This document shows positions 40,206-48,695 of a DNA stretch of 64,000 bases, piece by piece. The translations under genes were made by a program, and so were the position numbers. Source of the DNA: Nakamurella aerolata (lineage in GTDB: Bacteria > Actinomycetota > Actinomycetes > Mycobacteriales > Nakamurellaceae). Where the stretch lies: positions 62,001-126,000 of the forward strand of contig NZ_JABEND010000007.1 of NCBI RefSeq assembly GCF_013002705.1, given 5' to 3'. A model generated the notes under the pieces. That model had not been told where the DNA came from. It saw only the letters and a list, made by a program, of their open reading frames with translations, and ran no database searches. How positions within the stretch are numbered: position 1 is the first letter of the stretch; every line of letters begins with the position of its first letter.

Positions 40206-40243
40206 CTTCGGCCCGGCGCCGCGGGTGCAGCGCCGGGCCGAAG
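40206..40243. terminator. Bidirectional-looking terminator between the mutT1-like gene and hup
   Basis: A perfect 14-bp stem (CTTCGGCCCGGCGC at 40206-40219 with GCGCCGGGCCGAAG at 40230-40243) has a 10-base loop, 82 bases after the MutT1-like stop and 135 before the hup stop. There is no U-tract on either side. The rest of the 40125-40377 gap holds imperfect repeats of CAGGCATTTCAGGTAC and ACTTCGCGAGGC type, and no gene. Confidence 0.65.
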
Positions 40244-40377
40244 GCTACTCACTGTGGTACTACAGGCATCTCAGGTACTGCAGGCATTTCAGGTACGACA
40301 GCATTTCAGTGACGGCAGGCCTCACGAGACTTCGCGAGGCTTCGCGTGACGCTGGCGCGGCGTGGGCCGCGCACGGA

Positions 40378-41100
40378 TCACTTCTTCTTGGCGCCCCGCT
40401 TGGCTGCGGTCTTCTTCGCCGCCTTCGGCGCGGCCTTGGCGGCCTTGGGGGCTGCCTTTGCTGCCTTGGTGGCGGGCTTGGCCGCGGCCTTGGTGGTGCG
40501 TGCGGCCGGCTTGGCTGCGGTGGTCTTGGCCTTGGTGGCGGGCTTGGCGGCAGCGGCGCGGGTGGTGGCCGGCTTGGCGGCGGCGGTCCGGGTCCGGGTG
40601 GCGGCCGGCTTGGCGGCAGCGGTGCGGGTGGTGGCCGGCTTAGCCGCGGCGCGGGTCCGGGTGGTGGCCGGAGCCGTTGCGGCACTGCGAGTCCGGGTAC
40701 CGGTGGTGGCGCGGGTGCCGGTGGCGCGGGTCCGGGTGGTGCCGGTGCTCCGGGTCGAGGCGGTGGTCGTTGTGGTGGCCCGGCTGCTGGCGGCCCTGGT
40801 GCCGGTGGCCTTGGGCAGCTTGACCGCGCCGGCCAGCACATCCTTGAAGTACTTGCCCGGGCGGAACGCGGGAACGGTGGTGCGCTTGACCTTCACGGCC
40901 TCGCCGGTGCGCGGGTTGCGGGCGGTACGCGCGGCGCGGGCCCGCTTCTCGAACACGCCGAAGCCGGAGATCGAGACGTTCTCGCCGCTCTGCACCGCGC
41001 GCTGAACGATGTCGATGAAGCCCTCGATGGCGTCGGAGGCAACCTTCTTGTTGCCGTCCAAGCGATCAGCAAGGCTGTTGATCATGTCAGTCTTGTTCAT
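40378..41100 (-). CDS. hup: HU-family nucleoid protein with Ala/Lys/Pro tail
   Basis: Histone-like DNA-bending protein. The first 90 residues are classical HU (MNKTDMINSLADRLDG, SISGFGVFEKRARAARTARN, and the DNA-binding arm). From about 95 to 240 follows a tail of repeated AAKPATT/RTAAAK units ending in KKTAAKRGAKKK, as in mycobacterial HupB and eukaryotic H1. The ATG at 41100 has a strong ribosome site (GGGAGGACACCTG). The tail is typically target of acetylation in related species. The 3' end is 135 bases from a terminator. Confidence 0.96.
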   Translation of the reverse strand: MNKTDMINSLADRLDGNKKVASDAIEGFIDIVQRAVQSGENVSISGFGVFEKRARAARTARNPRTGEAVKVKRTTVPAFRPGKYFKDVLAGAVKLPKATGTRAASSRATTTTTASTRSTGTTRTRATGTRATTGTRTRSAATAPATTRTRAAAKPATTRTAAAKPAATRTRTAAAKPATTRAAAAKPATKAKTTAAKPAARTTKAAAKPATKAAKAAPKAAKAAPKAAKKTAAKRGAKKK

Positions 41101-41431
41101 CAGGTGTCCTCCCAGGACATGTCCCGACCCGGGCTGGGCCGACTGGGTGACACGGTAGGCGTGCGAACGCGCAAATGCCAACTCGCCACGCGGCGCAACC
41201 TGCTGTCTTCCAAGCGTTCTCGCCGGGCAGCGGCACCACGTGCTAGGGGGTTCCTCGACCGGATTCGGCACCAGGCCCGGGCCGGCCGGCCGCCGGCAAG
41301 AATCCGATGAGCGTCCGCCGGGGCCGATCAGATGAGCGTCATACCTGTTGTCCCGTAACGACTTTCAGATTCCATACGGCCGTAGCTGGCGTCGCCGCGG
41401 CGCACCCGATAGGGCGCCGATTCAACTCGGC
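41101..41431. promoter_or_regulatory. hup upstream region with candidate promoter
   Basis: 331 bases between leuD and hup without a supported gene. On the minus strand TTGGCA (41181-41176) and TACCGT (41157-41152) are 18 bases apart and make a plausible housekeeping promoter for hup. A GATGAGCGTC direct repeat occurs at about 41305 and 41331. There is no clear leuD terminator. Confidence 0.45.
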
Positions 41432-42058
41432 TCACCGACTCGGCGTCCGCGCCGCAGTGCCGGCGCCGGGGGCCGGAGTGCTCGGCAAGAATTTCTTCCG
41501 GGATTTTTCGAATTCGTCGATCTGATCGGCGTGCCGCAGGGTCAACGAGATGTCGTCAAGCCCTTCCAGCAACCGCCACCGGACGTAGGGATCGATCTGA
41601 AACGAGACCGTCAGCGAGCCGGCCGAGATGGTCTGCGCGGCAAGATCTACCGTCACCTCGGTGCCCGGCGCGTTCTCCAATTCCTTCCACAGCAGTTCGA
41701 CGTCGTCCTGCGCCGCCTGCGCGGCGACCAGACCACCCTTGCCGGCATTGCCGCGGAAGATGTCGGCGAAGCGCGAGGACACCACCACCTTGATGCCGTA
41801 GTCCAGCAACGCCCAGACCGCGTGCTCCCGTGAGGATCCGGTGCCGAAGTCGGGGCCGGCCACCAACACCGACCCGGCGGCGAACACCGGCTGGTTGAGC
41901 ACGAAGCTGGGGTCGGCGCGCCACGCGGCGAACAAGCCGTCCTCGAATCCGGTGCGGGTCACCCGCTTCAGGTAGACGGCCGGGATGATCTGGTCGGTGT
42001 CGACATTGCTGCGCCGCAGCGGGATTCCGACGCCGGTGTGGGTGTTGAACGCTTGCAT
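41432..42058 (-). CDS. leuD: 3-isopropylmalate dehydratase small subunit
   Basis: Forms the aconitase-like isomerase with LeuC, converting 2- to 3-isopropylmalate, and citramalate in the CimA route. The 208 residues show [58 protein letters not shown] and the C-terminal domain region ending [18 protein letters not shown]. The ATG at 42058 matches family length; the open frame upstream is shadow of leuC's downstream gap. leuC lies 100 bases upstream on the same strand. Confidence 0.97.
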   Translation of the reverse strand: MQAFNTHTGVGIPLRRSNVDTDQIIPAVYLKRVTRTGFEDGLFAAWRADPSFVLNQPVFAAGSVLVAGPDFGTGSSREHAVWALLDYGIKVVVSSRFADIFRGNAGKGGLVAAQAAQDDVELLWKELENAPGTEVTVDLAAQTISAGSLTVSFQIDPYVRWRLLEGLDDISLTLRHADQIDEFEKSRKKFLPSTPAPGAGTAARTPSR

Positions 42059-42158
42059 GACGGGCCTTTCGGGGCTGCTGGTCCGGCTGAGTGCCGGCGA
42101 GATCGGTCGGTTCGATGACGGGCTGCGACTGCGCCCCCGGGGGCGGCGGGCGCTGCGG

Positions 42159-43577
42159 TCAGCCGGCGACCACCGGCTGGCGCAGGTCGCCCGGCTCAGA
42201 CAGCGTGCCGCGCACCGCGGTGGCGGCCGCCACGGCCGGCGAGACCAGATGGGTGCGACCGCCTTTGCCCTGCCTCCCCTCGAAATTGCGGTTGGAGGTG
42301 GAGGCACTGCGCTCCCCCGGTGCCAGTTGATCCGGGTTCATGCCAAGGCACATCGAGCATCCGGCGCTGCGCCACTCGGCACCGGAAGCCACAAAGATCT
42401 GGTCGAGTCCCTCGGCCTCGGCCTGCTGCTTGACCCTCATGGAACCGGGAACCACCAGCAGCCTGACCTGCTCGGCAACCCGCCGGCCGTCCAGAATCTC
42501 CGCGGCCACCCGCAAGTCCTCGATCCGGCCGTTGGTGCATGACCCGAGAAAGACGGTGTCCACCGCAATGTCCTTCAGCGGGGTACCCGCCGTCAGATCC
42601 ATGTACTGCAACGCCTTCTCGGCGGCAACCCGCTCCGCCTCGTCGGTGATCAGCTCAGGATCGGGCACCCGGCCGGCCAGCGGCAGCCCCTGACCGGGGT
42701 TGGTGCCCCAGGTGACGAAGGGGCTCAGCTCGGCGGCGTCGATCACCACCTCTGCGTCGAAAACCGCGTCGTCGTCGGACGTCAGCGACTTCCAGTACTG
42801 CACTGCCTCGTCCCATTCGGCACCGCTGGGCGCCTGCTGTCTGCCCTTCAGGTACTCGAAGGTGGTCTCGTCGGGAGCGATCATGCCGGCGCGGGCGCCG
42901 GCCTCGATGCTCATGTTGGCGATCGTCATCCTGGCTTCCATCGACAGCGCCCTGATCGCCGATCCGCGGTACTCCAACACGTATCCCTGGCCGCCGCCGG
43001 TGCCGATCTTGGCGATCACGGCAAGGATCAGGTCTTTGGCGCTGACCCCTTGCGGCAGTTCACCGTCCACCGTGATGGCCATGGTCTTGAACGGCTTCAA
43101 CGGCAGCGTCTGGGTGGCCAGCACATGCTCCACCTCACTGGTTCCGATCCCGAAGGCGAGCGCGCCGAACGCGCCGTGGGTTGAGGTGTGCGAGTCGCCG
43201 CAGACAATCGTCATGCCCGGCTGGGTGAGCCCGCGCTGCGGCCCGACAACGTGCACGATGCCCTGCTCGGCGTCGCCCATCGGATAAAGGGTGACACCGA
43301 ACTCGTCGCAGTTTCGCCGCAGCGTCTCCACCTGCGTGCGGGAGACCTCGTCGGCGATCGGAAGATTGATGCCCTTGGTCGGCACGTTGTGGTCTTCGGT
43401 GGCAACCGTCAGGTCGGGGCGCCGCACCCCGCGGCCGGCCTGCCGGAGTCCGTCGAAGGCCTGCGGGCTGGTGACCTCGTGGACCAGATGCAGATCGATG
43501 TAGAGCAGATCGGGTTCCCCCTCGGCGCGATGCACCACATGCGCATCCCAGACCTTTTCCGCCATCGTCCGGCCCAT
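42159..43577 (-). CDS. leuC: 3-isopropylmalate dehydratase large subunit
   Basis: Iron-sulfur subunit of isopropylmalate isomerase. The 472 residues show [38 protein letters not shown] followed by [36 protein letters not shown], and the cluster cysteines in [15 protein letters not shown] and [12 protein letters not shown]. The ATG at 43577 is close to a GGAAG ribosome site; ATG at 43565 is also possible. It is divergent from the IclR-type regulator gene, with an operator-like dyad between. Paired with leuD. Confidence 0.97.
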   Translation of the reverse strand: MGRTMAEKVWDAHVVHRAEGEPDLLYIDLHLVHEVTSPQAFDGLRQAGRGVRRPDLTVATEDHNVPTKGINLPIADEVSRTQVETLRRNCDEFGVTLYPMGDAEQGIVHVVGPQRGLTQPGMTIVCGDSHTSTHGAFGALAFGIGTSEVEHVLATQTLPLKPFKTMAITVDGELPQGVSAKDLILAVIAKIGTGGGQGYVLEYRGSAIRALSMEARMTIANMSIEAGARAGMIAPDETTFEYLKGRQQAPSGAEWDEAVQYWKSLTSDDDAVFDAEVVIDAAELSPFVTWGTNPGQGLPLAGRVPDPELITDEAERVAAEKALQYMDLTAGTPLKDIAVDTVFLGSCTNGRIEDLRVAAEILDGRRVAEQVRLLVVPGSMRVKQQAEAEGLDQIFVASGAEWRSAGCSMCLGMNPDQLAPGERSASTSNRNFEGRQGKGGRTHLVSPAVAAATAVRGTLSEPGDLRQPVVAG

Positions 43578-43641
43578 AGTCTTCCAACCCTTTCCAGATC
43601 GGTTGATCCGGCGACGTCGGCCGCCGGAAACGCCGCGAGAC

Positions 43642-43671
43642 TGGACTTCTCACTATTCGAGAATCTAGTAT
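43642..43671 (+). promoter_or_regulatory. Candidate promoter and operator of the IclR gene
   Basis: TGGACT (43642-43647) and TAGTAT (43666-43671) are 18 bases apart; the -10 ends six bases before the ATG at 43678, so transcription would start on or next to it (leaderless). Between them lies the imperfect dyad ACTATTCGAGAATCTAGT (43652-43669), with inner arms ATTC and GAAT, an obvious place for a dimeric repressor controlling this gene and divergent leuC. Confidence 0.5.
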
Positions 43672-43677
43672 CGCTAC

Positions 43678-44379
43678 ATGGGACAGTCTAGCGGCATCGG
43701 AGTTCTCGACAAAGCCGTGCAGGTGTTGCGGGCGACCGCGGCCGCGCCGATGGGACTTGCGGATCTGTGTGCCGCCACCCGACTGCCCCGCGCCACCGCA
43801 CACCGGTTGGCCGTCGGCCTCGAGACGCACGGGCTGCTGGCTCGCGACGGACACGGCCGCTGGCATCCGGGGCCAACGCTTGCGGTGCTCGCCTCGGCCG
43901 CGCCGGATCCACTGATCACGGCCGCTGCCGAGGTACTGCCCCGGCTCCGCGACCTCACCGGGGAGAGCGTGCAGGTGTACCGGCAGGACGGGATGAGCCG
44001 GGTGTGCATCGCAGTGTCGGAACGTGCCGCCGGCCTGCGCGACACGGTGCCGCTCGGCGCCAGACTGCCGATGACGGCCGGCTCGGCCGCGAAGGTGCTC
44101 GCCTGCTGGGCCGATCCGGTGGTGCAGCGCGCGGTGGTCAACGACGGTCACATCACCGAGCGGATGCTGGCGGAGGTGCGGCGCCGCGGCTGGGCGCAGT
44201 CGGTCGCCGAGCGCGAGCCGGGGGTGGCCTCGGTATCGGCGCCGATCCGTGATCCCAAGGGCGCGGTGATCGCCGCTGTCTCGGTCTCCGGCCCGGTGGA
44301 CCGGATCGGGCGGCGACCTGGGGCCCGCTGGGCCGGCGACCTGGTGCAGGCCGCGGATGCGCTGACCGCCAGGCTCTGA
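43678..44379 (+). CDS. IclR family regulator, probable leucine-biosynthesis regulator (NdgR/LtbR type)
   Basis: 233 residues: an N-terminal winged HTH (GIGVLDKAVQVLRATAAAPM, TRLPRATAHRLAVGLETHGL) and a C-terminal IclR effector domain (LRDLTGESVQVYRQDGMSRV, LGARLPMTAGSAAKVLACWA, SVSAPIRDPKGAVIAAVSVSG). Position divergent from leuCD matches the NdgR/LtbR/AmdR group of actinobacteria, which controls leu and related genes. The ATG at 43678 has no ribosome site but a -10-like box six bases before it. A tandem repeat follows its stop. Confidence 0.9.
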   Translation: MGQSSGIGVLDKAVQVLRATAAAPMGLADLCAATRLPRATAHRLAVGLETHGLLARDGHGRWHPGPTLAVLASAAPDPLITAAAEVLPRLRDLTGESVQVYRQDGMSRVCIAVSERAAGLRDTVPLGARLPMTAGSAAKVLACWADPVVQRAVVNDGHITERMLAEVRRRGWAQSVAEREPGVASVSAPIRDPKGAVIAAVSVSGPVDRIGRRPGARWAGDLVQAADALTARL

Positions 44380-44391
44380 TCCGCAGGCGCC

Positions 44392-44461
44392 GTCGCTCTC
44401 GGTGGACACTGTCGCTCGCGGTGGACACTGTCGCGCGCCGGCACTGTCGCGCGCCGGCGCC
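44392..44461. repeat. Tandem repeat after the IclR gene
   Basis: Two copies of a 19-base unit (GTCGCTCGCGGTGGACACT, 44392-44429) are followed by two copies of a shorter 16-base variant (GTCGCGCGCCGGCACT). It lies between the IclR stop and tRNA-Glu. Confidence 0.75.
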
Positions 44462-44526
44462 GTTGCTCCCGCGGGCGTCGACAGCGCAAAGGCCCGACCG
44501 CTCAAGGCGATCGGGCCTGCTGCTGG

Positions 44527-44602
44527 TGGTACCCCCGAAGGGATTCGAACCCTCGCTACCGCCGTGAGAGGGCGGCGTCCTAGGCCGCTAGACGACGGGG
44601 GC
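44527..44602 (-). tRNA. tRNA-Glu (CUC)
   Basis: 76 bases with encoded CCA. The acceptor strand GCCCCCG pairs with CGGGGGU (G-U first pair), the anticodon stem-loop is CCGCC-CUCUCAC-GGCGG giving anticodon CUC, and the T-arm is AGGGTTCGAATCCCT. It reads GAG codons, frequent in this GC-rich sequence. Confidence 0.95.
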
Positions 44603-44686
44603 AGGACGTGCGGCGCCGCCCTGACGAGCGCACCGCTGCTGAAATTGTGCTGGGATTCGGCAACCGAACAACTGTTTCCGAAACCG

Positions 44687-44758
44687 CTGGGGTACTAGGA
44701 CTCGAACCTAGAATGGCTGAACCAGAATCAGCTGTGTTGCCAATTACACCATACCCCA
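44687..44758 (-). tRNA. tRNA-Gln (CUG)
   Basis: 72 bases; acceptor TGGGGTA pairs with TACCCCA, discriminator G, and CCA is not encoded. The anticodon loop TTCTGGT gives CUG. The T-arm is CTAGGTTCGAGTCCTAG. It lies 84 bases upstream of tRNA-Glu on the same strand, so the two may be co-transcribed. Confidence 0.95.
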
Positions 44759-44868
44759 CCGGGCTGAACCGACCGCCGGAGCGGCGACCAACACCGAGAA
44801 GCAATCTTACAGGCCGCCGCGGCTAACCCGAAATCGGCCGAGCCGGGCGGCCGGGCGCCCTGCTCGGC

Positions 44869-45675
44869 TCAGCGCACCGGATTCGACAGCGTGCCGATGC
44901 CCTCGACACTGATGCTGGCTTGCTGCCCCGACTCGAGCAGGCCGACGCCCTGCGGGGTGCCGGTCAGGATCACGTCGCCGGGCAGCAGTGTCATGGCCGC
45001 CGAGATCCACTCGATCAGCTCGCCGATGGTGAAGACCATGTCAGCGGTGGTGCCGTCCTGCCGCACCTCGCCGTCGATCTCGGTACGGATGGTCAGCGCC
45101 GCCGAGTCCAGGTCGGTCTCGATCCATGGGCCGAGCGGGCAGAAGGTGTCGAAACCCTTTGCCCTTGCCCATTGTCCGTCGGTGGTCTGCAGATCGCGTG
45201 CGGTGACGTCGTTGCCGACGGTGTAGCCCAGAATCACCGAGGCGACGTCTTCGGCCGGGACGTCCTTGCAGGGACGCCCGATCACCACGGCCAGCTCACC
45301 CTCGTAGCTGACCTGCTTGCTCTGCGGGGGCAGCACGATGGCAGCGCCCGGCCCGATCACCGCGGTGGACGGCTTCAGAAAGCACAGCGGCTGGTCGGGC
45401 ACCTGGTTGCCCAGCTCGGCCGCGTGATCGGCATAGGTGCGACCGAATGCGATGATCTTCGACGGCAGAATCGGTGCGAGCAAACGACTCTCGCCGAGCT
45501 TCCACTCCCGGCCGCTGTACTCGGGGGTACCGAACGGGTGCGCCAGGATTTCCCGCAGGTTAGTCTGCGGGTCGAGCCCGCCGGTGGCGGCGTGCGCCGG
45601 ATCCTGCTCCTCAACGGAATCGACGGTGACGAACGCCACCCCGTGCTCGGGATGGGCCACCCTTGCCAGTCGCAT
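44869..45675 (-). CDS. Fumarylacetoacetate hydrolase family protein
   Basis: 268 residues of the FAH/HpcE fold: IIAFGRTYADHAAELG, PLCFLKPSTAVIGPG, the metal ligands in SYEGELAVVIGRPCKDV and YTVGNDVTARDLQ, and LLPGDVILTGTPQGVGLL. The family includes acylpyruvases and oxaloacetate decarboxylases/tautomerases, so an activity on a 2-oxo acid is likely but unspecified. It starts 15 bases after cimA and is co-directional with leuB-cimA. In mycobacteria the same protein type lies between leuB and gltX; here tRNA-Gln and tRNA-Glu follow and gltX is missing from the slot. Confidence 0.88.
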   Translation of the reverse strand: MRLARVAHPEHGVAFVTVDSVEEQDPAHAATGGLDPQTNLREILAHPFGTPEYSGREWKLGESRLLAPILPSKIIAFGRTYADHAAELGNQVPDQPLCFLKPSTAVIGPGAAIVLPPQSKQVSYEGELAVVIGRPCKDVPAEDVASVILGYTVGNDVTARDLQTTDGQWARAKGFDTFCPLGPWIETDLDSAALTIRTEIDGEVRQDGTTADMVFTIGELIEWISAAMTLLPGDVILTGTPQGVGLLESGQQASISVEGIGTLSNPVR

Positions 45676-45690
45676 CGCGGGCTCCTTCGG

Positions 45691-47409
45691 TTACTCGGTG
45701 GGCTGCATCTGCTGGTCGCTCGCCGATGCCGGCTGGTCGGCGCTCTGCACCGCGTACACCACGGAGTCGACCAGCGCCTGCCACGATGCTTCCACCACGT
45801 TGGCGTGCACGCCCACCGTTGTCCAATCGCGCTCACCGTCGGTGGAGGTCACCAGCACCCTGGTGATCGAGTCGGTGCCGGCATGCCCGGCCAGAATCCG
45901 CACCTTGTAGTCGGTCAGCTCCACCGACCGCAGCGGCGGGAACTGCGGTTCCAGCGCCAGTCGAAGTGCCGAGTCCAGCGCGTGCACCGGCCCGTTGCCC
46001 TCGCCGGTGGCCACCACTCTGGTGTTCCCCACCCAGATCTTGACGGTGGCCTCACTGGTCACCTCACTGGAGGATGGCCCGGCCACCGCCTTGCCGTTCT
46101 TCGGGCTCTCGACGATCACCCGGTACGACTCCAGCCGGAACGGCAGCCGCTCCGGTTCGGCAGCGTCGGCACCGGCCAGCGCCGACCGGATCAACAACTC
46201 GAACGAGGCGTCAGCGGCTTCGTACGAAAATCCTTGTGCCTCACGGTTCTTGACCGTGTCGACCACCGTCTGCACCACCTCGGGCCGCTGGCTAAGGTCG
46301 AGTCCAAGCTCCTTCGCCTTGAGTTCGACGGAGGCCCGGCCGGCCATCTCGGTGATCAGGATGTGCATGTCGTTGCCGACCGCGTCAGGGTCGAGGTGGT
46401 TGTACAGGTCGGGGTCGACCTTGATGGCAGAGGCGTGCAGCCCGGCCTTGTGCGAGAACGCCGACGAGCCGACATATGCCTGGTGGGTGTTCGGGGCGAT
46501 GTTGGCCAGTTCGGCGATGGCGTGCGACACCCTGGTCAGATCGGCCAGCCGTCCCGGCGGCAACACCGGCAATTCCAGCTTGGTGATCAGGTTGCCGAGT
46601 ACCGCGAACAGATCGGCGTTGCCGGCGCGTTCCCCGTAGCCATTGGCCGTGCACTGCACATGGGTGGCACCGGCCTGCACGGCGGCGATGCTGTTGGCCA
46701 CCGCGCAGCCGGTGTCGTCCTGGCAGTGGATCCCAACCCGGAATCCGCCGCGCCGCAACACCTCTGCCACCGTGTCCGACAGCGGTCCCGGCAGTTGCCC
46801 ACCGTTGGTGTCGCACAGCACCACGACGTCGGCGCCGGCGGCGACGGCGGCCTCGCCGACCCGCAGCCCGTAGTCGGCGTCGGCGGCGAACCCGTCGAAG
46901 AAGTGTTCGCAGTCGATGAACACCCTGCGGCCGTTGTCGGTGAGATACCTGACGGTGTCGGCGACCATCGCCAGGTTCTCCTCAAGGGTGGTCCGCAATG
47001 CGCGTTCCACATGCCGCACATCGGATTTCGCGACCAGCGTCACCACCGGCGCCTGCGAATCCAGCAGCGCCTTGACCTGTGGGTCGTCCTGCACCGCGAG
47101 CCCGGCCCTCCGGGTGCTGCCGAAGGCCACCAGTTGCGCGGTGCGCAGGGGTAGCTCGCCGGCGGCCGCCCTTGCGAAGAACTCGGTGTCCTTCGGCAAC
47201 GCGCCAGGCCAGCCACCCTCGATGAAGCCGACCCCCAACTCGTCGAGCAGCGCCGCCACCGCCAGCTTGTCGGTGACCGAGTAGCTGATGCCCTCGCGCT
47301 GCGCTCCGTCCCGCAGCGTCGTGTCGAAGACGTGGAAGGTGTCGCCCAGCGGCAGTCCGGTGTCGGCCGGGACGTCCGAAGCGGCTGACGGCAAGGGGTT
47401 CGACGACAC
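45691..47409 (-). CDS. cimA: Citramalate synthase
   Basis: Condenses pyruvate and acetyl-CoA to citramalate, opening a threonine-independent route to isoleucine. The 572 residues show VFDTTLRDGAQREGISYSVT (catalytic R-D), GFIEGGWPGALPKDTEFF, HVQCTANGYGERAGNADLFA, SAFSHKAGLHASAI and the C-terminal LeuA-type regulatory domain (VELTDYKVRILAGHAGT). The GGWPG/TEFF pattern and length are of the CimA rather than LeuA type. It sits 10 bases after leuB and 15 before the FAH gene. leuA is not in the window. Confidence 0.93.
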   Translation of the reverse strand: MSSNPLPSAASDVPADTGLPLGDTFHVFDTTLRDGAQREGISYSVTDKLAVAALLDELGVGFIEGGWPGALPKDTEFFARAAAGELPLRTAQLVAFGSTRRAGLAVQDDPQVKALLDSQAPVVTLVAKSDVRHVERALRTTLEENLAMVADTVRYLTDNGRRVFIDCEHFFDGFAADADYGLRVGEAAVAAGADVVVLCDTNGGQLPGPLSDTVAEVLRRGGFRVGIHCQDDTGCAVANSIAAVQAGATHVQCTANGYGERAGNADLFAVLGNLITKLELPVLPPGRLADLTRVSHAIAELANIAPNTHQAYVGSSAFSHKAGLHASAIKVDPDLYNHLDPDAVGNDMHILITEMAGRASVELKAKELGLDLSQRPEVVQTVVDTVKNREAQGFSYEAADASFELLIRSALAGADAAEPERLPFRLESYRVIVESPKNGKAVAGPSSSEVTSEATVKIWVGNTRVVATGEGNGPVHALDSALRLALEPQFPPLRSVELTDYKVRILAGHAGTDSITRVLVTSTDGERDWTTVGVHANVVEASWQALVDSVVYAVQSADQPASASDQQMQPTE

Positions 47410-47419
47410 CGGCAGGTCC

Positions 47420-48442
47420 CTAGCTCGAGGCCAGCGCGGCCAGCCGGTCGCCGATGGCCTGGGTGCGGCCCGGCGAACCGGCCTGCCTGGTGGCCAGGTC
47501 GAAGGCCACCGCCGCCTCGACGCGGCGGGCGGCGTCCGTCATCCCGACGTGGTCAAGCAGCAGCGCGACGCTCAACACCGTCGCCGTCGGGTCGGCGGTG
47601 CCGCTGCCGGCGATGTCCGGCGCGGAGCCGTGCACCGGCTCGAACATGCTGGGGTTGGTGCGCGAGACGTCCAGGTTGCCGGAAGCGGCCAGCCCGATAC
47701 CGCCGGACACCGCGGCGGCCAGATCGGTGATGATGTCGCCGAAAAGGTTGTCGGTGACGATGATGTCGAACCGGGCCGGGTCGGTGACGAGGTGGATCAT
47801 CGCAGCGTCGACGTGTTCATAGGAGACCGATACGTCCGGGTACTCCATCGACACCTCCTCCACGACGCGGCTCCAGAGCTGCCCGGCATGGGTGAGGACG
47901 TTGGTCTTGTGCACCAGCGTCAGGTGCTTGCGGGGCCGCGCCGCGGCCCGGGCGAACGCATCCCGCACCACTCGCTCGATGCCGAAGTACGTGTTCACCG
48001 ACACCTCGGTGGCGATCTCCTGCGGAGTGTCCTTGCGCAGCAGCCCGCCGTTGCCCGCGTACGGCCCCTCGGTGCCCTCGCGCAGCACCACAAGATCGAC
48101 GGCTTTCTCTCCGGCCAGCGGGCCCGGTACGCCCGGATACAGCCGCGCCGGCCTCAGGTTCACGTGGTGGTCCAGCTCGAAGCGCAGCCGCAACAGCAAC
48201 CCGCGTTCCAGAATCCCGGAGGGAACGGTCGGATCACCAACGGCGCCAAGCAGAATCGCGTCATGCGCCCGCAATTCGCGCAGCACCGAGTCCGGCAACA
48301 GCTCGCCGGTGCGATGCCAGCGCGCGGCGCCGAGATCGTAGGAGTTGGTCTCGATGCCGGGCACGACACCGTCCAGCACCTTCAGGCCCTCGGCCACCAC
48401 CTCGGGACCGATGCCATCGCCTGGGATGACGGCCAGCTTCAT
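47420..48442 (-). CDS. leuB: 3-isopropylmalate dehydrogenase
   Basis: Oxidises and decarboxylates 3-isopropylmalate (and methylmalate made from citramalate). The 340 residues show [56 protein letters not shown], the [20 protein letters not shown] metal site and [20 protein letters not shown]. The ATG at 48442 gives the [10 protein letters not shown] start; upstream frame is low-complexity. It heads leuB-cimA-FAH. No leader peptide is evident upstream. Confidence 0.97.
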   Translation of the reverse strand: MKLAVIPGDGIGPEVVAEGLKVLDGVVPGIETNSYDLGAARWHRTGELLPDSVLRELRAHDAILLGAVGDPTVPSGILERGLLLRLRFELDHHVNLRPARLYPGVPGPLAGEKAVDLVVLREGTEGPYAGNGGLLRKDTPQEIATEVSVNTYFGIERVVRDAFARAAARPRKHLTLVHKTNVLTHAGQLWSRVVEEVSMEYPDVSVSYEHVDAAMIHLVTDPARFDIIVTDNLFGDIITDLAAAVSGGIGLAASGNLDVSRTNPSMFEPVHGSAPDIAGSGTADPTATVLSVALLLDHVGMTDAARRVEAAVAFDLATRQAGSPGRTQAIGDRLAALASS

Positions 48443-48572
48443 CGTCTGCAGTACCAATCTGTCTCGGGGCGGTCGGGGCGGTCTCGGGACGGTCGGGGCA
48501 CGCACCGCGCCGGAAGGTCGCTGGCTGCTCAGCGTAGTCGTACCAGTTGGTGGGATGCCGAACGGTGGTGGT

Positions 48573-48651
48573 GCCGGCCCCGCACGAACGCCGAAACGGC
48601 CCGGCGCAGGATTCGCTCCTGCGCCGGGCCGTTTCGGCGTTCGGGGCCGGC
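48573..48651 (-). terminator. Long hairpin after the subtilase gene
   Basis: Arms of 26 bp (48586-48611 with 48617-48642, loop TTCGC) plus a further 9 bp (GCCGGCCCC with GGGGCCGGC) pair perfectly around a four-base bulge. It starts about 45 bases after the subtilase stop and has no U-tract. Very stable; also covers transcription approaching leuB. Confidence 0.75.
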
Positions 48652-48695
48652 GCGGGCTGCGCCGGCGTCGCCGTCAGCGTTGCCCGCCCCCGGCG

